Shown here one piece after another: positions 1-6,389 of a DNA stretch of 7,805 nucleotides. Within the stretch, counting starts at the first letter, position 1, and every line of letters begins with the position of its first letter. The DNA is taken from assembly GCA_012797215.1 (NCBI GenBank), contig JAAZPN010000055.1:1-7805 (forward strand), in the 5' to 3' direction. The notes beneath the pieces were generated by a model. The model did no database searches. It saw only the letters and a program-made list of their open reading frames with translations, and was not told the DNA's origin. The position numbers and the translations under genes were made by a program. Source of the stretch: Chloroflexota bacterium. Lineage in GTDB: Bacteria; Chloroflexota; Anaerolineae; Anaerolineales; Anaerolineaceae.

Positions 1-475
1 AGAAAATCGTCTTGTTATCTTCCTTTCCAAATATCTGGGCGATATCCGCGGCATCCGCCAGAAGCACTGGCGAATGGTGGCTCGGAACGGTTTTGACCGT
101 TACCGGTTTGTTTTCATCGGGGTGCCTGTCCTTCCACTGGTGGTATTCGTCTGTGCCTGGTTCGGGTCCGCGCTCCAGCATCAGCACCGGCATCACCGCC
201 AGGTTGGTGTAGAGCGTCTGGCCGTGCAGCAGCTCCGCCAGTTGGCGCGGCAGGCGTTCCTCGCTTTGCTCGTCGGCAAAGCGCGGGTTGGTGGAACCCA
301 ATTGCAAATCCGTGACCAGCCCGTAAAAGCGCCAGCCGCCGCTGTCGATGACCACAAAAGAGCCTTCCTGTACCTCCTGCGGGGGCACGGTCAGGCGCAC
401 CTGCAGGTTGGCTTCCAGTCCACCCCCTACCACATATCCAATTTCATTTGCCGCCGGCTGCATCATCGCGTCCAT
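1..475 (-). CDS. herA: HerA-family DNA translocase/helicase ATPase, N-terminal part (runs off left edge)
   Basis: Only the first 158 codons are present; the open frame continues past the left edge. I translated it from the reverse complement. This part looks like the HAS-barrel that precedes the FtsK/HerA-type ATPase in HerA proteins: a glycine-rich opening strand (IGYVVGGGL, residues 12-20), GSFVVID (38-44), and FYGLVTDLQLG (50-60) followed by TNPRF. Later VKTVPSHHSPV (127-137) and DIAQIFG (144-150) resemble the linker before the ATPase core in bacterial HerA-like proteins. Walker A and B motifs would lie beyond the edge, so ATPase activity cannot be confirmed here. HerA forms a hexameric translocase that works with NurA in DNA-end resection, and nurA lies two genes upstream. 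The start is ATG at 475: GAGG at 484-481 sits five bases before it. In-frame ATGs at 466 and 463 are less well spaced. Family assignment is by recognition of the barrel and context, not by a search. Confidence 0.83.
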   Translation of the reverse strand, partial: MDAMMQPAANEIGYVVGGGLEANLQVRLTVPPQEVQEGSFVVIDSGGWRFYGLVTDLQLGSTNPRFADEQSEERLPRQLAELLHGQTLYTNLAVMPVLMLERGPEPGTDEYHQWKDRHPDENKPVTVKTVPSHHSPVLLADAADIAQIFGKEDNKTIF

Positions 476-485
476 GTCCACCTCA
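476..485 (-). promoter_or_regulatory. Ribosome binding site of herA, overlapping the upstream stop codon
   Basis: The minus strand reads TGAGGTGGAC directly before the ATG at 475. The TGA (485-483) is the stop of the preceding 202-residue protein, and its GA is also the start of the GAGG Shine-Dalgarno. A ribosome terminating there sits on the next initiation signal, so translational coupling is likely. It also settles the herA start in favour of the first ATG. Confidence 0.65.
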
Positions 486-1091
486 CTCCAATTCTGCCAG
501 TGCGTTCAGCACGTTCATCAGGCCTTCGTAATTATCCCGCAGCAGCACAATCAGCTCCTTACAGGCGCCGGTGTACCAGTCCGGATTCCCGCGAACAGCG
601 TGCACTTTTCGGGCGCTGGCAAGGTGCGCCGTCAGCACCTCTTCCATTGGCTGGTCTTCCAGGCGCAAAACGTGTCGAAAGTAAGCATATCTGCCGGTGC
701 TGGTGAAGCGCGCCAGTTCCTCGTCATCGCACAGATACAGCGCGTCCAGGCTGAGTGGCGGGCGCGGTGGCAGGCGGTGGTAAATCTGCCCGCCTTCCTG
801 GAACCCGACGCACAGCACGTTGATTTCCACTGGAAGATTGCGGTTGTGCCGGTTATCTTCGGTATATTCGGTCGGGATGCTGATTCCGGAGACAAGCTGA
901 CGGACAAGGCTGTCATCGTTGATGACGATGTTGCTTATCAACCCGTAAATCTCGAGGCCGTCCTCCAGCCGAACTTTGCATAAAGCCCCCAGCGCCGGCG
1001 CGATTAGTTCTTTGGTGCGGCAGCCTGCCACAAACGCTCTATTATCCGCGCGCAGCAGTTTGCCGATTAGGATTTTTATTTCCGCATTCAT
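483..1091 (-). CDS. Conserved small protein of the HerA-NurA cluster, probable stand-alone HAS-barrel-like protein
   Basis: A 202-residue soluble protein with no signal peptide or membrane segment. I cannot give it a proven function. Residues 35-55 (GALCKV, a charged turn with DG, then IYGLISNI) line up by eye with the HAS-barrel of the neighbouring HerA (GSFVVID, then FYGLVTDL), and both are followed by an acidic or polar stretch ending in RQL. Residues 86-107 look like two further beta strands. The C-terminal third (about 124-202) looks helical and includes RYAYFRHVLR (134-143), AHLASARKVHA (155-165) and ELIVLLRDNYEGLMNVLNAL (179-198). It lies 7 bases after nurA and 7 bases before herA, so it is probably made in step with both. 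From memory, similar small proteins accompany herA and nurA in some cyanobacteria and Chloroflexota. I infer an adaptor or regulatory subunit of the HerA-NurA complex. The gene call is secure; the role is tentative. Confidence 0.8.
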   Translation of the reverse strand: MNAEIKILIGKLLRADNRAFVAGCRTKELIAPALGALCKVRLEDGLEIYGLISNIVINDDSLVRQLVSGISIPTEYTEDNRHNRNLPVEINVLCVGFQEGGQIYHRLPPRPPLSLDALYLCDDEELARFTSTGRYAYFRHVLRLEDQPMEEVLTAHLASARKVHAVRGNPDWYTGACKELIVLLRDNYEGLMNVLNALAELE

Positions 1092-1101
1092 GTGTCCCTC
1101 A
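1092..1101 (-). promoter_or_regulatory. Ribosome binding site of the 202-residue protein, overlapping the nurA stop
   Basis: The minus strand reads TGAGGGACAC before the ATG at 1091. The TGA (1101-1099) is the nurA stop and overlaps a GAGGG Shine-Dalgarno. Stop-to-start geometry is identical to the next junction at 485-476: TGAGG, five bases, ATG. This supports coupled translation of all three genes. Confidence 0.65.
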
Positions 1102-2259
1102 ACCTCTTGTCAGTCCTTTGTTCCAGTCCTTGTTGGAGCGCCTTCCGACGCGCGCGCCCGCCTTTTCCAGCTCCCGCACCAGCATCGCCTCCACCTGTTC
1201 ATGCTCGGGCATGGTGATTACTGCCAGCTCGTGCGCGCGGTGCAGCGCGTAGGGATAGGGATGCGTGTCCAATATCATGGCTTCGTGGTAAATCACGCTG
1301 TGCAGGATATCCACCAGCTGCGGATTACCGCTCACCCAGGCCGGGAACTCCACTCGCGCCAGATTGCGCTGCTCCCCGCCGCTCACATTCAAGTAGAAGA
1401 AATGCACTTTCAGGATTCCTTTTCCGTCACCCTTGGTGACCGCCTCGAATACCGCCGAACGCTCGCCCGCGCCCAGCAGATTTTCCAGCAGTTCAGCGTC
1501 GCTGATGCCGCGAATTTTGCGCTTGGTATCATCATAACTTGCCAGCTCCGCGTCCGGCACCTGCATCACGCTGAGCATACGGCTGATGAGTTCCGTGCCC
1601 GGTTTGTCGATATAGCCGGCGCTGAGTACGCCGCGCGCTTCGATTTGTTCATGGATTTGGCGCACGGCATTCTGCAATTCCTGCCTTTCTTTGCGGGTGG
1701 TGACGTTCTCATACACATCCAGCGGTCCGTCCGTGAGGGTGATGACCGGCGCGTCCTGCGGGACTGCCGCCTCCAGTAAAAACTGCCGCTCCATCAAATC
1801 GCGATAGAGTGAGACATCTTCATCCCCAATCAGACGGCCGTCCGCCGTCAGCAAGCGCTCATGCTCCAAAAGGCTGCTGAAAACGTTAATCTCAGGAGCC
1901 AGCCCCGAACCCCGCTGGATTTTAATCATGCCGATATTCAGCACGCAGAACTGGACAGCGCGGTGGCGGTTTGGCACAATCTGCGAACCGTCCGCGGCAA
2001 TGAGCGTGTAGGCGGCCGGCAGCGCGGGCAGGGCTTTATGAGTCAGAAAACCTTCCGCCCCGGGCTTGGCGCAGTAGAGGTTGCTCAGCAGGGCTTCGGC
2101 TCTGGTTATCTTTTTGCGCACCGCTTCCAGGTCCAGAGCAGGGTCCGAGAACAACTGCCACAGTTTCTCTTTCTGGGCGGAAAGCTGTTCCTTGTAGCCT
2201 TTTTCCTTGCTGGCGTAATCAGCCAGGCTGACTTCAATTTGTGGATAATTTACTGGCAT
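1099..2259 (-). CDS. nurA: NurA-domain 5'-3' nuclease (DNA double-strand break repair)
   Basis: NurA is a manganese-dependent single-strand endonuclease and 5'-3' exonuclease that works with the HerA translocase to resect DNA ends. The product is 386 residues from the ATG at 2259. A helical, charged N-terminal region (about 10-65) is followed by the nuclease core: LIAADGSQ (86-93) with the conserved metal-binding Asp90, ITLTDGPLDVYE (173-184) with Asp177, and GYIDKPGTELISRML (215-229) with Asp218. The C-terminal family block DTHPYPYALHRAHELAVI covers 331-348. Length is normal for bacterial NurA. An in-frame TTG at 2289 would add ten residues, but a perfect TATAAT at 2306-2301 would put transcription start within a few bases of it, so the ATG, with an AAAGAG-like site four bases upstream, is preferred. 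It is the first gene of the cluster with the 202-residue protein and HerA. No mre11 or rad50 is visible in the window; archaeal clusters usually include them. Confidence 0.9.
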   Translation of the reverse strand: MPVNYPQIEVSLADYASKEKGYKEQLSAQKEKLWQLFSDPALDLEAVRKKITRAEALLSNLYCAKPGAEGFLTHKALPALPAAYTLIAADGSQIVPNRHRAVQFCVLNIGMIKIQRGSGLAPEINVFSSLLEHERLLTADGRLIGDEDVSLYRDLMERQFLLEAAVPQDAPVITLTDGPLDVYENVTTRKERQELQNAVRQIHEQIEARGVLSAGYIDKPGTELISRMLSVMQVPDAELASYDDTKRKIRGISDAELLENLLGAGERSAVFEAVTKGDGKGILKVHFFYLNVSGGEQRNLARVEFPAWVSGNPQLVDILHSVIYHEAMILDTHPYPYALHRAHELAVITMPEHEQVEAMLVRELEKAGARVGRRSNKDWNKGLTRG

Positions 2260-2300
2260 GGCTCTCTTTCTGAGAGGTTCTGAAAACAACCCCGCGCTTA

Positions 2301-2306
2301 ATTATA
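2301..2306 (-). promoter_or_regulatory. Candidate -10 box of the nurA-herA operon
   Basis: The minus strand carries a perfect TATAAT in an AT-rich stretch just upstream of nurA. Transcription would start near 2294, leaving a leader of about 35 bases before the ATG at 2259. No good -35 hexamer is seen at 16-18 bases upstream (candidates resemble ACAGAA), so the promoter may need an activator or a different sigma factor. Confidence 0.5.
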
Positions 2307-2347
2307 TCCAATGCCCGCGCCTTTTCTGTGGGCTGGCGGTCAAATTC

Positions 2348-2382
2348 CGAACATTCCGGGAACAAAGCGCCGGGAATGTTCG
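2348..2382. repeat. Imperfect inverted repeat in the divergent nurA / SIMPL intergenic region (possible operator or leader hairpin)
   Basis: CGAACATTCC (2348-2357) is perfectly inverted as GGAATGTTCG (2373-2382). Two more pairs form inside after one mismatch. The left part also contains a near-symmetrical TTCCGGGAA (2354-2362), and CCGGGAA recurs directly at 2356 and 2370. There is no T-run next to either arm, so it is not a typical terminator. It lies between the divergent genes, just before a CATAAT (2384-2389) that could be the -10 of the lipoprotein gene. A repressor bound here could control that promoter and perhaps nurA. The arms GAACATTC/GAATGTTC do not match the compact Gram-positive LexA box, which has a 4-base spacer. 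Confidence 0.5.
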
Positions 2383-2402
2383 TCATAATTTCATCAAACA
2401 AT

Positions 2403-2408
2403 GAGGAG
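2403..2408 (+). promoter_or_regulatory. Ribosome binding site of the SIMPL lipoprotein gene
   Basis: GAGGAG lies six bases before the ATG at 2415. It is a strong Shine-Dalgarno and fixes the start, which also gives a complete lipoprotein signal peptide. Confidence 0.8.
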
Positions 2409-2414
2409 TAAACC

Positions 2415-3155
2415 ATGAAAACCAAGAATTTCGTTTTAGCCATCGCAGTCTTACTCGTCGGAGCCCTGACGCTTTCGGGCTGCGCGTTATTCCAGACACA
2501 GCAGGAGGCCGCTGCCCCAGCCAGCGTCCGCACCCTCACCGTCAACGGCACCGGTAAAGTCATCCTGGTCCCGGATATCGCCTATATTAACATTGGCGTG
2601 CACAGCGAAGCGCCGGACGTAAGTTCAGCCCTGAGCAACAACAACGCCCTTGCCGCCGCCATCTCCAACGCCCTGCAAGCCGAAGGCGTGGAAGTGAAGG
2701 ATATTCAGACCGCGAATTTCAATGTCTATCCCATGCAGCAGTACGACAATATGGGCCAGGTGACCGGAACTGTATATGTGGTCGATAACACCGTGTACGT
2801 CACCGTGCGCAACCTGAGCAAGCTCGGCAAGCTGCTGGATGTCGCGATTACTTCAGGCGCGAACAACATCTACGGCATCAACTTTGACATCGCCGACCGC
2901 GAAACGGCGCTCGCCAGCGCGCGCGACCTGGCAATTAAGGACGCGCAGTCCAAAGCCCTGTCCGTGGCAGGTGTTGCTGGCGTCTCCCTGGGAGAGGTTC
3001 AGTCCATTGTCGCCACGAACACCAGCTATGTGCAGCCTTACAACGCATATGGCCTGGGAGGCGGCGGCGCTTCGGGGCTGGAGCCCGCGGTACCGATTTC
3101 AGCCGGGCAGATTGTCGTCACCTACGATGTGAACCTGACATACGCCATCAAGTAA
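2415..3155 (+). CDS. SIMPL (DUF541) domain lipoprotein
   Basis: A 246-residue exported lipoprotein. Residues 1-23 form a lipoprotein signal: KTK positive start, hydrophobic stretch FVLAIAVLLVGALTL, and the lipobox LSGC with the acylated cysteine at 23. A short Ala/Gln/Pro linker follows. The SIMPL domain fills the rest: VNGTGKVILVPDIAYINIGV (43-62), an Asn/Ala-rich helix (67-90), QTANFNVYPMQQY (98-110), VVDNTVYVTVRNLSKLGKLLD (122-142), and a second helix DARDLA-like region AREDs replaced here by ALASARDLAIKDAQSKA (165-181). Near the end are a Gly-rich loop LGGGGASG (214-221) and the typical PISAGQIVVTYDVNLTY (227-243). The family (E. coli YggE, mouse SIMPL, B28 of Brucella) has no settled biochemical activity; YggE is linked to oxidative stress tolerance. 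Being followed at once by a terminator, it is probably monocistronic. It sits at the outer face of the cytoplasmic membrane. Confidence 0.93.
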   Translation: MKTKNFVLAIAVLLVGALTLSGCALFQTQQEAAAPASVRTLTVNGTGKVILVPDIAYINIGVHSEAPDVSSALSNNNALAAAISNALQAEGVEVKDIQTANFNVYPMQQYDNMGQVTGTVYVVDNTVYVTVRNLSKLGKLLDVAITSGANNIYGINFDIADRETALASARDLAIKDAQSKALSVAGVAGVSLGEVQSIVATNTSYVQPYNAYGLGGGGASGLEPAVPISAGQIVVTYDVNLTYAIK

Positions 3156-3176
3156 ATCAACCCTCCTGACAGCAGC

Positions 3177-3212
3177 AAGACCCTGAAAGAGAACCTTTCA
3201 GGGTCTTTTTTT
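3177..3212 (+). terminator. Rho-independent terminator after the SIMPL lipoprotein gene
   Basis: A perfect 13-base stem, AAGACCCTGAAAG (3177-3189) with CTTTCAGGGTCTT (3195-3207), closes a 5-base loop AGAAC. A run of seven T (3206-3212) follows on the plus strand. It starts about 20 bases after the lipoprotein stop. Confidence 0.95.
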
Positions 3213-3223
3213 AGTCCGCGCTG

Positions 3224-3232
3224 TGATAAAAT
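3224..3232 (+). promoter_or_regulatory. Candidate extended -10 promoter of the nitroreductase-pgm operon
   Basis: TGATAAAAT matches an extended -10 (TGn plus TAAAAT, one mismatch to TATAAT). It lies 12 bases past the terminator T-run and about 38 bases before the ATG at 3270. The -35 position falls on the T-rich tail of the terminator with no TTGACA, as is tolerated with an extended -10. Transcription would start near 3239. Confidence 0.5.
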
Positions 3233-3269
3233 TCCTAAGGCAATAATAAATACCCGAAAGGCTGCTGAT

Positions 3270-3875
3270 ATGAATATCTCTGAGATTAAGGTGCGGGATT
3301 ATCGAAAAAACCTCTACCCAATTGAGGATTTCATCATCAATCGCTGGTCTGCCCGGGCTATGAGCGGCGCGAACCTGCCGCAGGAGGAGCTTCTGCGCCT
3401 GTTTGAAGCCGCGCGTTGGGCTCCATCTTCTGGCAACTTTCAGGAATGGTTCTTTCTTTACGCCCACCGCGGTACCGAACAATTCGACCGCTTCTTTTCC
3501 CTGCTGGACATCTGGAATCAGGAGTGGTGCGTGCGCGCCAGCGTGCTGCTGGTAGTGCTTTCCAACAGAATCTCGCCCAAAGGTAAAGAAATCAGCACCC
3601 ACGCCTTCGATACCGGGCTGGCCTTCGAAAACCTTGCCCTGCAGGGCACAGCCATGGGGCTGGTGGTGCATCCAATGGGCGGTTTTGACCACGAGCGCGC
3701 CCGTTCAGAATTAAACATTCCCGAAGAATACAGCATTCACTGCATGGCCGCGGTTGGCTACCCAGGGGAAATTAGCAGCCTTTCCGAGTACAACCAAAAC
3801 CGTGAATACCCGAACCAACGCAAAGATTTGAACGAAATGTTCCTGGAAGGCGGTTTCCCGCCCAGGGCCGAATAA
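3270..3875 (+). CDS. Nitroreductase-family FMN-dependent oxidoreductase
   Basis: A 201-residue cytoplasmic flavoprotein of the nitroreductase fold, which uses FMN and NAD(P)H and acts as a dimer. Typical FMN-contacting features are present: RWSARAM near the start (25-31, the RxSxR pattern), the signature helix [15 protein letters not shown] (46-60), the mid-protein helix [19 protein letters not shown] (113-131) followed by HPMGGFD (134-140), and VGYPGE (162-167) in the last strand. The C-terminal RKDLNEMF (184-191) matches the usual basic tail. Length is normal. The natural substrate cannot be read from sequence: family members reduce nitroaromatics, quinones, flavins or enones. GAAAGG at 3256-3261 is a reasonable ribosome site for the ATG. 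It is transcribed with pgm, which begins 11 bases downstream. No obvious biochemical link to phosphoglucomutase is known to me. Confidence 0.93.
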   Translation: MNISEIKVRDYRKNLYPIEDFIINRWSARAMSGANLPQEELLRLFEAARWAPSSGNFQEWFFLYAHRGTEQFDRFFSLLDIWNQEWCVRASVLLVVLSNRISPKGKEISTHAFDTGLAFENLALQGTAMGLVVHPMGGFDHERARSELNIPEEYSIHCMAAVGYPGEISSLSEYNQNREYPNQRKDLNEMFLEGGFPPRAE

Positions 3876-3886
3876 AAGGAGAAGCT

Positions 3887-5530
3887 ATGCCCATCCATCC
3901 TCTGGCAGGCAAACCTGCCCCACTCGAAGCGCTTGTCAATATTCCGCGCCTGATTTCCGCCTACTACACCCTGCACCCCGACCCCCAGGACCCGGCCCAG
4001 ACTGTGGTCTTTGGCACAAGCGGGCACCGCGGGTCCTCCCTCAGCGGCAGCTTCAATGAGGACCATGTGCTGGCCATCAGCCAGGCAATCTACGAATACC
4101 GCAAGCTGGCCGGTATCAGCGGGCCGCTCTTCATCGGGATGGACACCCACGCCCTTTCCGAGCCGGCGCTCTACAGCGCCATCGAGGTTTTCGCGGGCAA
4201 CGGCATGGAAATCATGATTCACGCCGATATGCGCTACACCCCCACGCCGGTAATCTCTCATGCCATCCTCACCTACAACGCCAGCAGGCAGAACGACCTG
4301 GCGGATGGCGTGGTCATTTCGCCTTCCCATAACCCGCCCGATGACGGCGGCTTCAAGTACAACCCACCCAACGGCGGCCCCGCGGACACCGAAACCACCA
4401 AATGGATTCAGAACCGCGCGAACGAAATCATCCGTGGGGGTCTGAGCGAAGTGCGCCGGCTCGGGCTAGAAAAAGCGCTCAAAGCCGACACCACCCACCA
4501 CATTGACCTCATCACGCCCTACGTGAATGACCTGGACAGCGTTGTGAACATGAAAGCCATCGCTGCGTCCGGCATTCATATCGGCGTTGACCCGCTGGGG
4601 GGTTCAGGCATTGGCTATTGGGAGCCAATCGCGGAAAAATACGCCCTTAAGCTGGAAGTGGTCAATAAACGCGTGGACCCCACCTTCTCCTTTATGACCC
4701 TGGATAAAGACGGCAAAATCCGCATGGACTGCTCGAGCCCATACGCCATGGCCAACCTGGTGAACATGAAGGACAAATTCGACATCGCCTTTGGAAACGA
4801 TGTGGACTTTGACCGGCACGGCATTGTTACCCCCAGCGTGGGATTGCTGAACCCCAACCACTACCTGGCAGTCGCCATCTGGTATATCTTCCAACACCGA
4901 CCCAACTGGTCGCCGGATGCGGCGATTGGCAAAACGCTGGTTTCCAGCTCCATCATCGATAAAGTCGCGCTAAAAATCGGCCGCCGCCTGTGCGAAGTGC
5001 CCGTAGGCTTCAAATGGTTTGTGCCCGGCTTGCTGGATGGGAGCGTTGGCTTTGGCGGCGAAGAGAGCGCGGGGGCTTCTTTCCTGCGCAAAAACGGCGC
5101 GACCTGGACCACCGACAAAGACGGCATCATCCTGAACCTGCTTGCCGCTGAAATTCTGGCGGTTACCGGCAAAGACCCCGGCCTGCACTACCAGGCATTG
5201 GAAGCAGAACTGGGCGAAAGCTGGTACGCCCGCATGGACGCCCCCACTGGCGCGCGCGAAAAAGCCGTGTTGGCTGCGCTTTCCCCAGACATGGTCAAAG
5301 CCGATATGCTCGCGGGTGACCCAATCACCGCCAAGCTCACCAAAGCGCCCTGCAACAACGCTTCGATTGGCGGCCTGAAGGTCACCACGGACTTCGGTTG
5401 GTTTGCGGCGCGCCCGTCGGGCACAGAGGATATTTACAAGATTTACGCCGAGAGTCTGAAAGGCGCGGACCATCTGGCCCGCATCCAGGCGGAAGCACGC
5501 GAAATTGTGGATGCCGCCCTTTCGGCATAA
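3887..5530 (+). CDS. pgm: Alpha-D-glucose phosphate-specific phosphoglucomutase
   Basis: Interconverts glucose 1-phosphate and glucose 6-phosphate, linking glycolysis with glycogen, UDP-glucose and cell-wall sugar synthesis in the cytoplasm. At 547 residues it has the length of the E. coli Pgm type. All four active-site segments are intact: [10 protein letters not shown] (42-51); the phosphoserine loop [20 protein letters not shown] (142-161) with catalytic Ser147; the magnesium loop [10 protein letters not shown] (303-312) with Asp305, Asp307 and Asp309; the sugar-binding loop [12 protein letters not shown] (388-399); and the phosphate-binding loop [16 protein letters not shown] (508-523). 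The [11 protein letters not shown] and VGFKWFV segments favour alpha-phosphoglucomutase over phosphomannomutase or phosphoglucosamine mutase. AAGGAG at 3876-3881 lies five bases before the ATG. It is the second gene of a two-gene operon with the nitroreductase and is followed by a terminator. Nothing looks damaged. Confidence 0.97.
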   Translation: MPIHPLAGKPAPLEALVNIPRLISAYYTLHPDPQDPAQTVVFGTSGHRGSSLSGSFNEDHVLAISQAIYEYRKLAGISGPLFIGMDTHALSEPALYSAIEVFAGNGMEIMIHADMRYTPTPVISHAILTYNASRQNDLADGVVISPSHNPPDDGGFKYNPPNGGPADTETTKWIQNRANEIIRGGLSEVRRLGLEKALKADTTHHIDLITPYVNDLDSVVNMKAIAASGIHIGVDPLGGSGIGYWEPIAEKYALKLEVVNKRVDPTFSFMTLDKDGKIRMDCSSPYAMANLVNMKDKFDIAFGNDVDFDRHGIVTPSVGLLNPNHYLAVAIWYIFQHRPNWSPDAAIGKTLVSSSIIDKVALKIGRRLCEVPVGFKWFVPGLLDGSVGFGGEESAGASFLRKNGATWTTDKDGIILNLLAAEILAVTGKDPGLHYQALEAELGESWYARMDAPTGAREKAVLAALSPDMVKADMLAGDPITAKLTKAPCNNASIGGLKVTTDFGWFAARPSGTEDIYKIYAESLKGADHLARIQAEAREIVDAALSA

Positions 5531-5547
5531 GCTTAGCAATGCGAATG

Positions 5548-5578
5548 AAAACCCCGCGCCTGTGCGCGGGGTTTTTTT
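5548..5578. terminator. Bidirectional intrinsic terminator shared by pgm and cdsA
   Basis: A perfect 12-base stem, AAAACCCCGCGC (5548-5559) with GCGCGGGGTTTT (5564-5575), has a 4-base loop CTGT. Seven T (5572-5578) follow on the plus strand. On the minus strand the stem is followed by TTTTCATT, a weaker tail. It lies 17 bases after the pgm stop and 5 bases after the cdsA stop, between two converging operons, so it probably ends both. Confidence 0.93.
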
Positions 5579-5582
5579 ATTC

Positions 5583-6389
5583 TCAAGAAAAAAGTTGGGC
5601 CAGGTAATAGCCAAGCATCACCGCCCAAATCCAGGTATCCGTCCGGTCCAGGATACCGCCGTGCCCAGGAATGAGGTTGCCGCTGTCTTTGACGCCGGCA
5701 ATGCGCTTGAGCATGCTGACAAAAATATCTCCAAAGGGCGTAAGGGCGCCAATCACCAATCCCATCAGCGCGCCCTCCCAAACCGCCAACTCCGGCATCA
5801 CCGCAGGGAGAATGAGCGCTAAAAGAGCCCCAAAACCAGCTCCAAATAATACTCCGCCGGCATAGCCTTCCCAGCTTTTGCGCGGGCTGAGGCGCGGGAA
5901 AATCTTGTGTTTGCCATATTTCACGCCAATAAGGTACGCGCCCAGGTCCACCAGCATCACCAATCCCAGGCTCAGCATCGTCCACCAGGCGCCGTTAGGC
6001 AGGCTCCGCAGAGAGAAAAAGTATCCCCCCAGCCAGCCGATATACAGAATGCCAGAAACGTGCAGGGCGAAGGTGAGCACGGCTTGCGCGTCCTGCTTCT
6101 CGAAGCGGTCCAGGCTGATTATTGCGGAAGCGATCAGGATTACTACCAGCGCCAGGTCCATCAAAGCAAAACCGCTGAAAAGACGCAGGATCATCAAGGC
6201 CAACACGCCCCCCAACAGGAGCGGAAACGAGACAAAATAGCCCATGGTTTTAAGCAAACGCCAATACTCCCAGGTTCCCAGCCCCAAAACGGCCAGAATG
6301 AGCACGGCATAAACAGCGCCGCCCAGGTAAGAAACAGCAAGCATGAGCGGCACAAAAACCAGCGCGGATTTAAAACGGGTCCAGAACAT
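5583..6389 (-). CDS. cdsA: Phosphatidate cytidylyltransferase (CDP-diacylglycerol synthase)
   Basis: Makes CDP-diacylglycerol from phosphatidic acid and CTP, the branch point for membrane phospholipids. The 268-residue product is an integral membrane protein with about seven or eight hydrophobic segments, the first at 9-36. It carries the family signature in full: SMLKR, then GVKDSGNLIPGHGGILDRTD (232-251), preceded by PFGDIF (218-223). The upstream SPRKSWEGYAGG (168-179) is the other conserved cytoplasmic block. Length is usual for the family. The ATG at 6389 overlaps the uppS stop by one base (TAATG), so translation is coupled. It is the last gene of the frr-uppS-cdsA group, and the shared terminator follows within 5 bases. 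Confidence 0.97.
   Translation of the reverse strand: MFWTRFKSALVFVPLMLAVSYLGGAVYAVLILAVLGLGTWEYWRLLKTMGYFVSFPLLLGGVLALMILRLFSGFALMDLALVVILIASAIISLDRFEKQDAQAVLTFALHVSGILYIGWLGGYFFSLRSLPNGAWWTMLSLGLVMLVDLGAYLIGVKYGKHKIFPRLSPRKSWEGYAGGVLFGAGFGALLALILPAVMPELAVWEGALMGLVIGALTPFGDIFVSMLKRIAGVKDSGNLIPGHGGILDRTDTWIWAVMLGYYLAQLFS

Noticed and set aside
74..983. Two long plus-strand open frames (74-706 and 348-983), each about 210 codons
   Set aside because: They lie opposite herA and the 202-residue gene, lack ribosome sites, and give low-complexity products rich in His, Gln, Arg and Ala with no family features. The minus-strand frames show coherent domains and coupled junctions.
976..1779. Plus-strand open frame of 267 codons
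   Set aside because: It is antisense to nurA, whose catalytic motifs are intact. The product has no recognisable domain, so it is a shadow of the GC-rich third codon positions.
1..2259. Calling the nurA-herA cluster a dedicated phage-defence system
   Set aside because: No toxin-like, Sir2, DUF4297 or other defence partner is visible, and no mobile or defence-island genes flank it. Housekeeping neighbours favour DNA repair as the default.
2348..2382. Inverted repeat considered as a LexA (SOS) box next to nurA
   Set aside because: The half-sites GAAC and GTTC are present but far apart, not at the 4-base spacing of the Gram-positive SOS box. No LexA assignment is made; only a generic operator is suggested.
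3758..4330. Minus-strand open frame of 190 codons
   Set aside because: It is opposite the nitroreductase end and the pgm start, where the plus-strand active-site motifs are clear. It has no ribosome site or family features.
4970..5614. Minus-strand open frame of 214 codons across the pgm 3' end and the terminator
   Set aside because: It is antisense to the conserved pgm C-terminus, crosses the bidirectional terminator and overlaps the cdsA end. It is a shadow frame.
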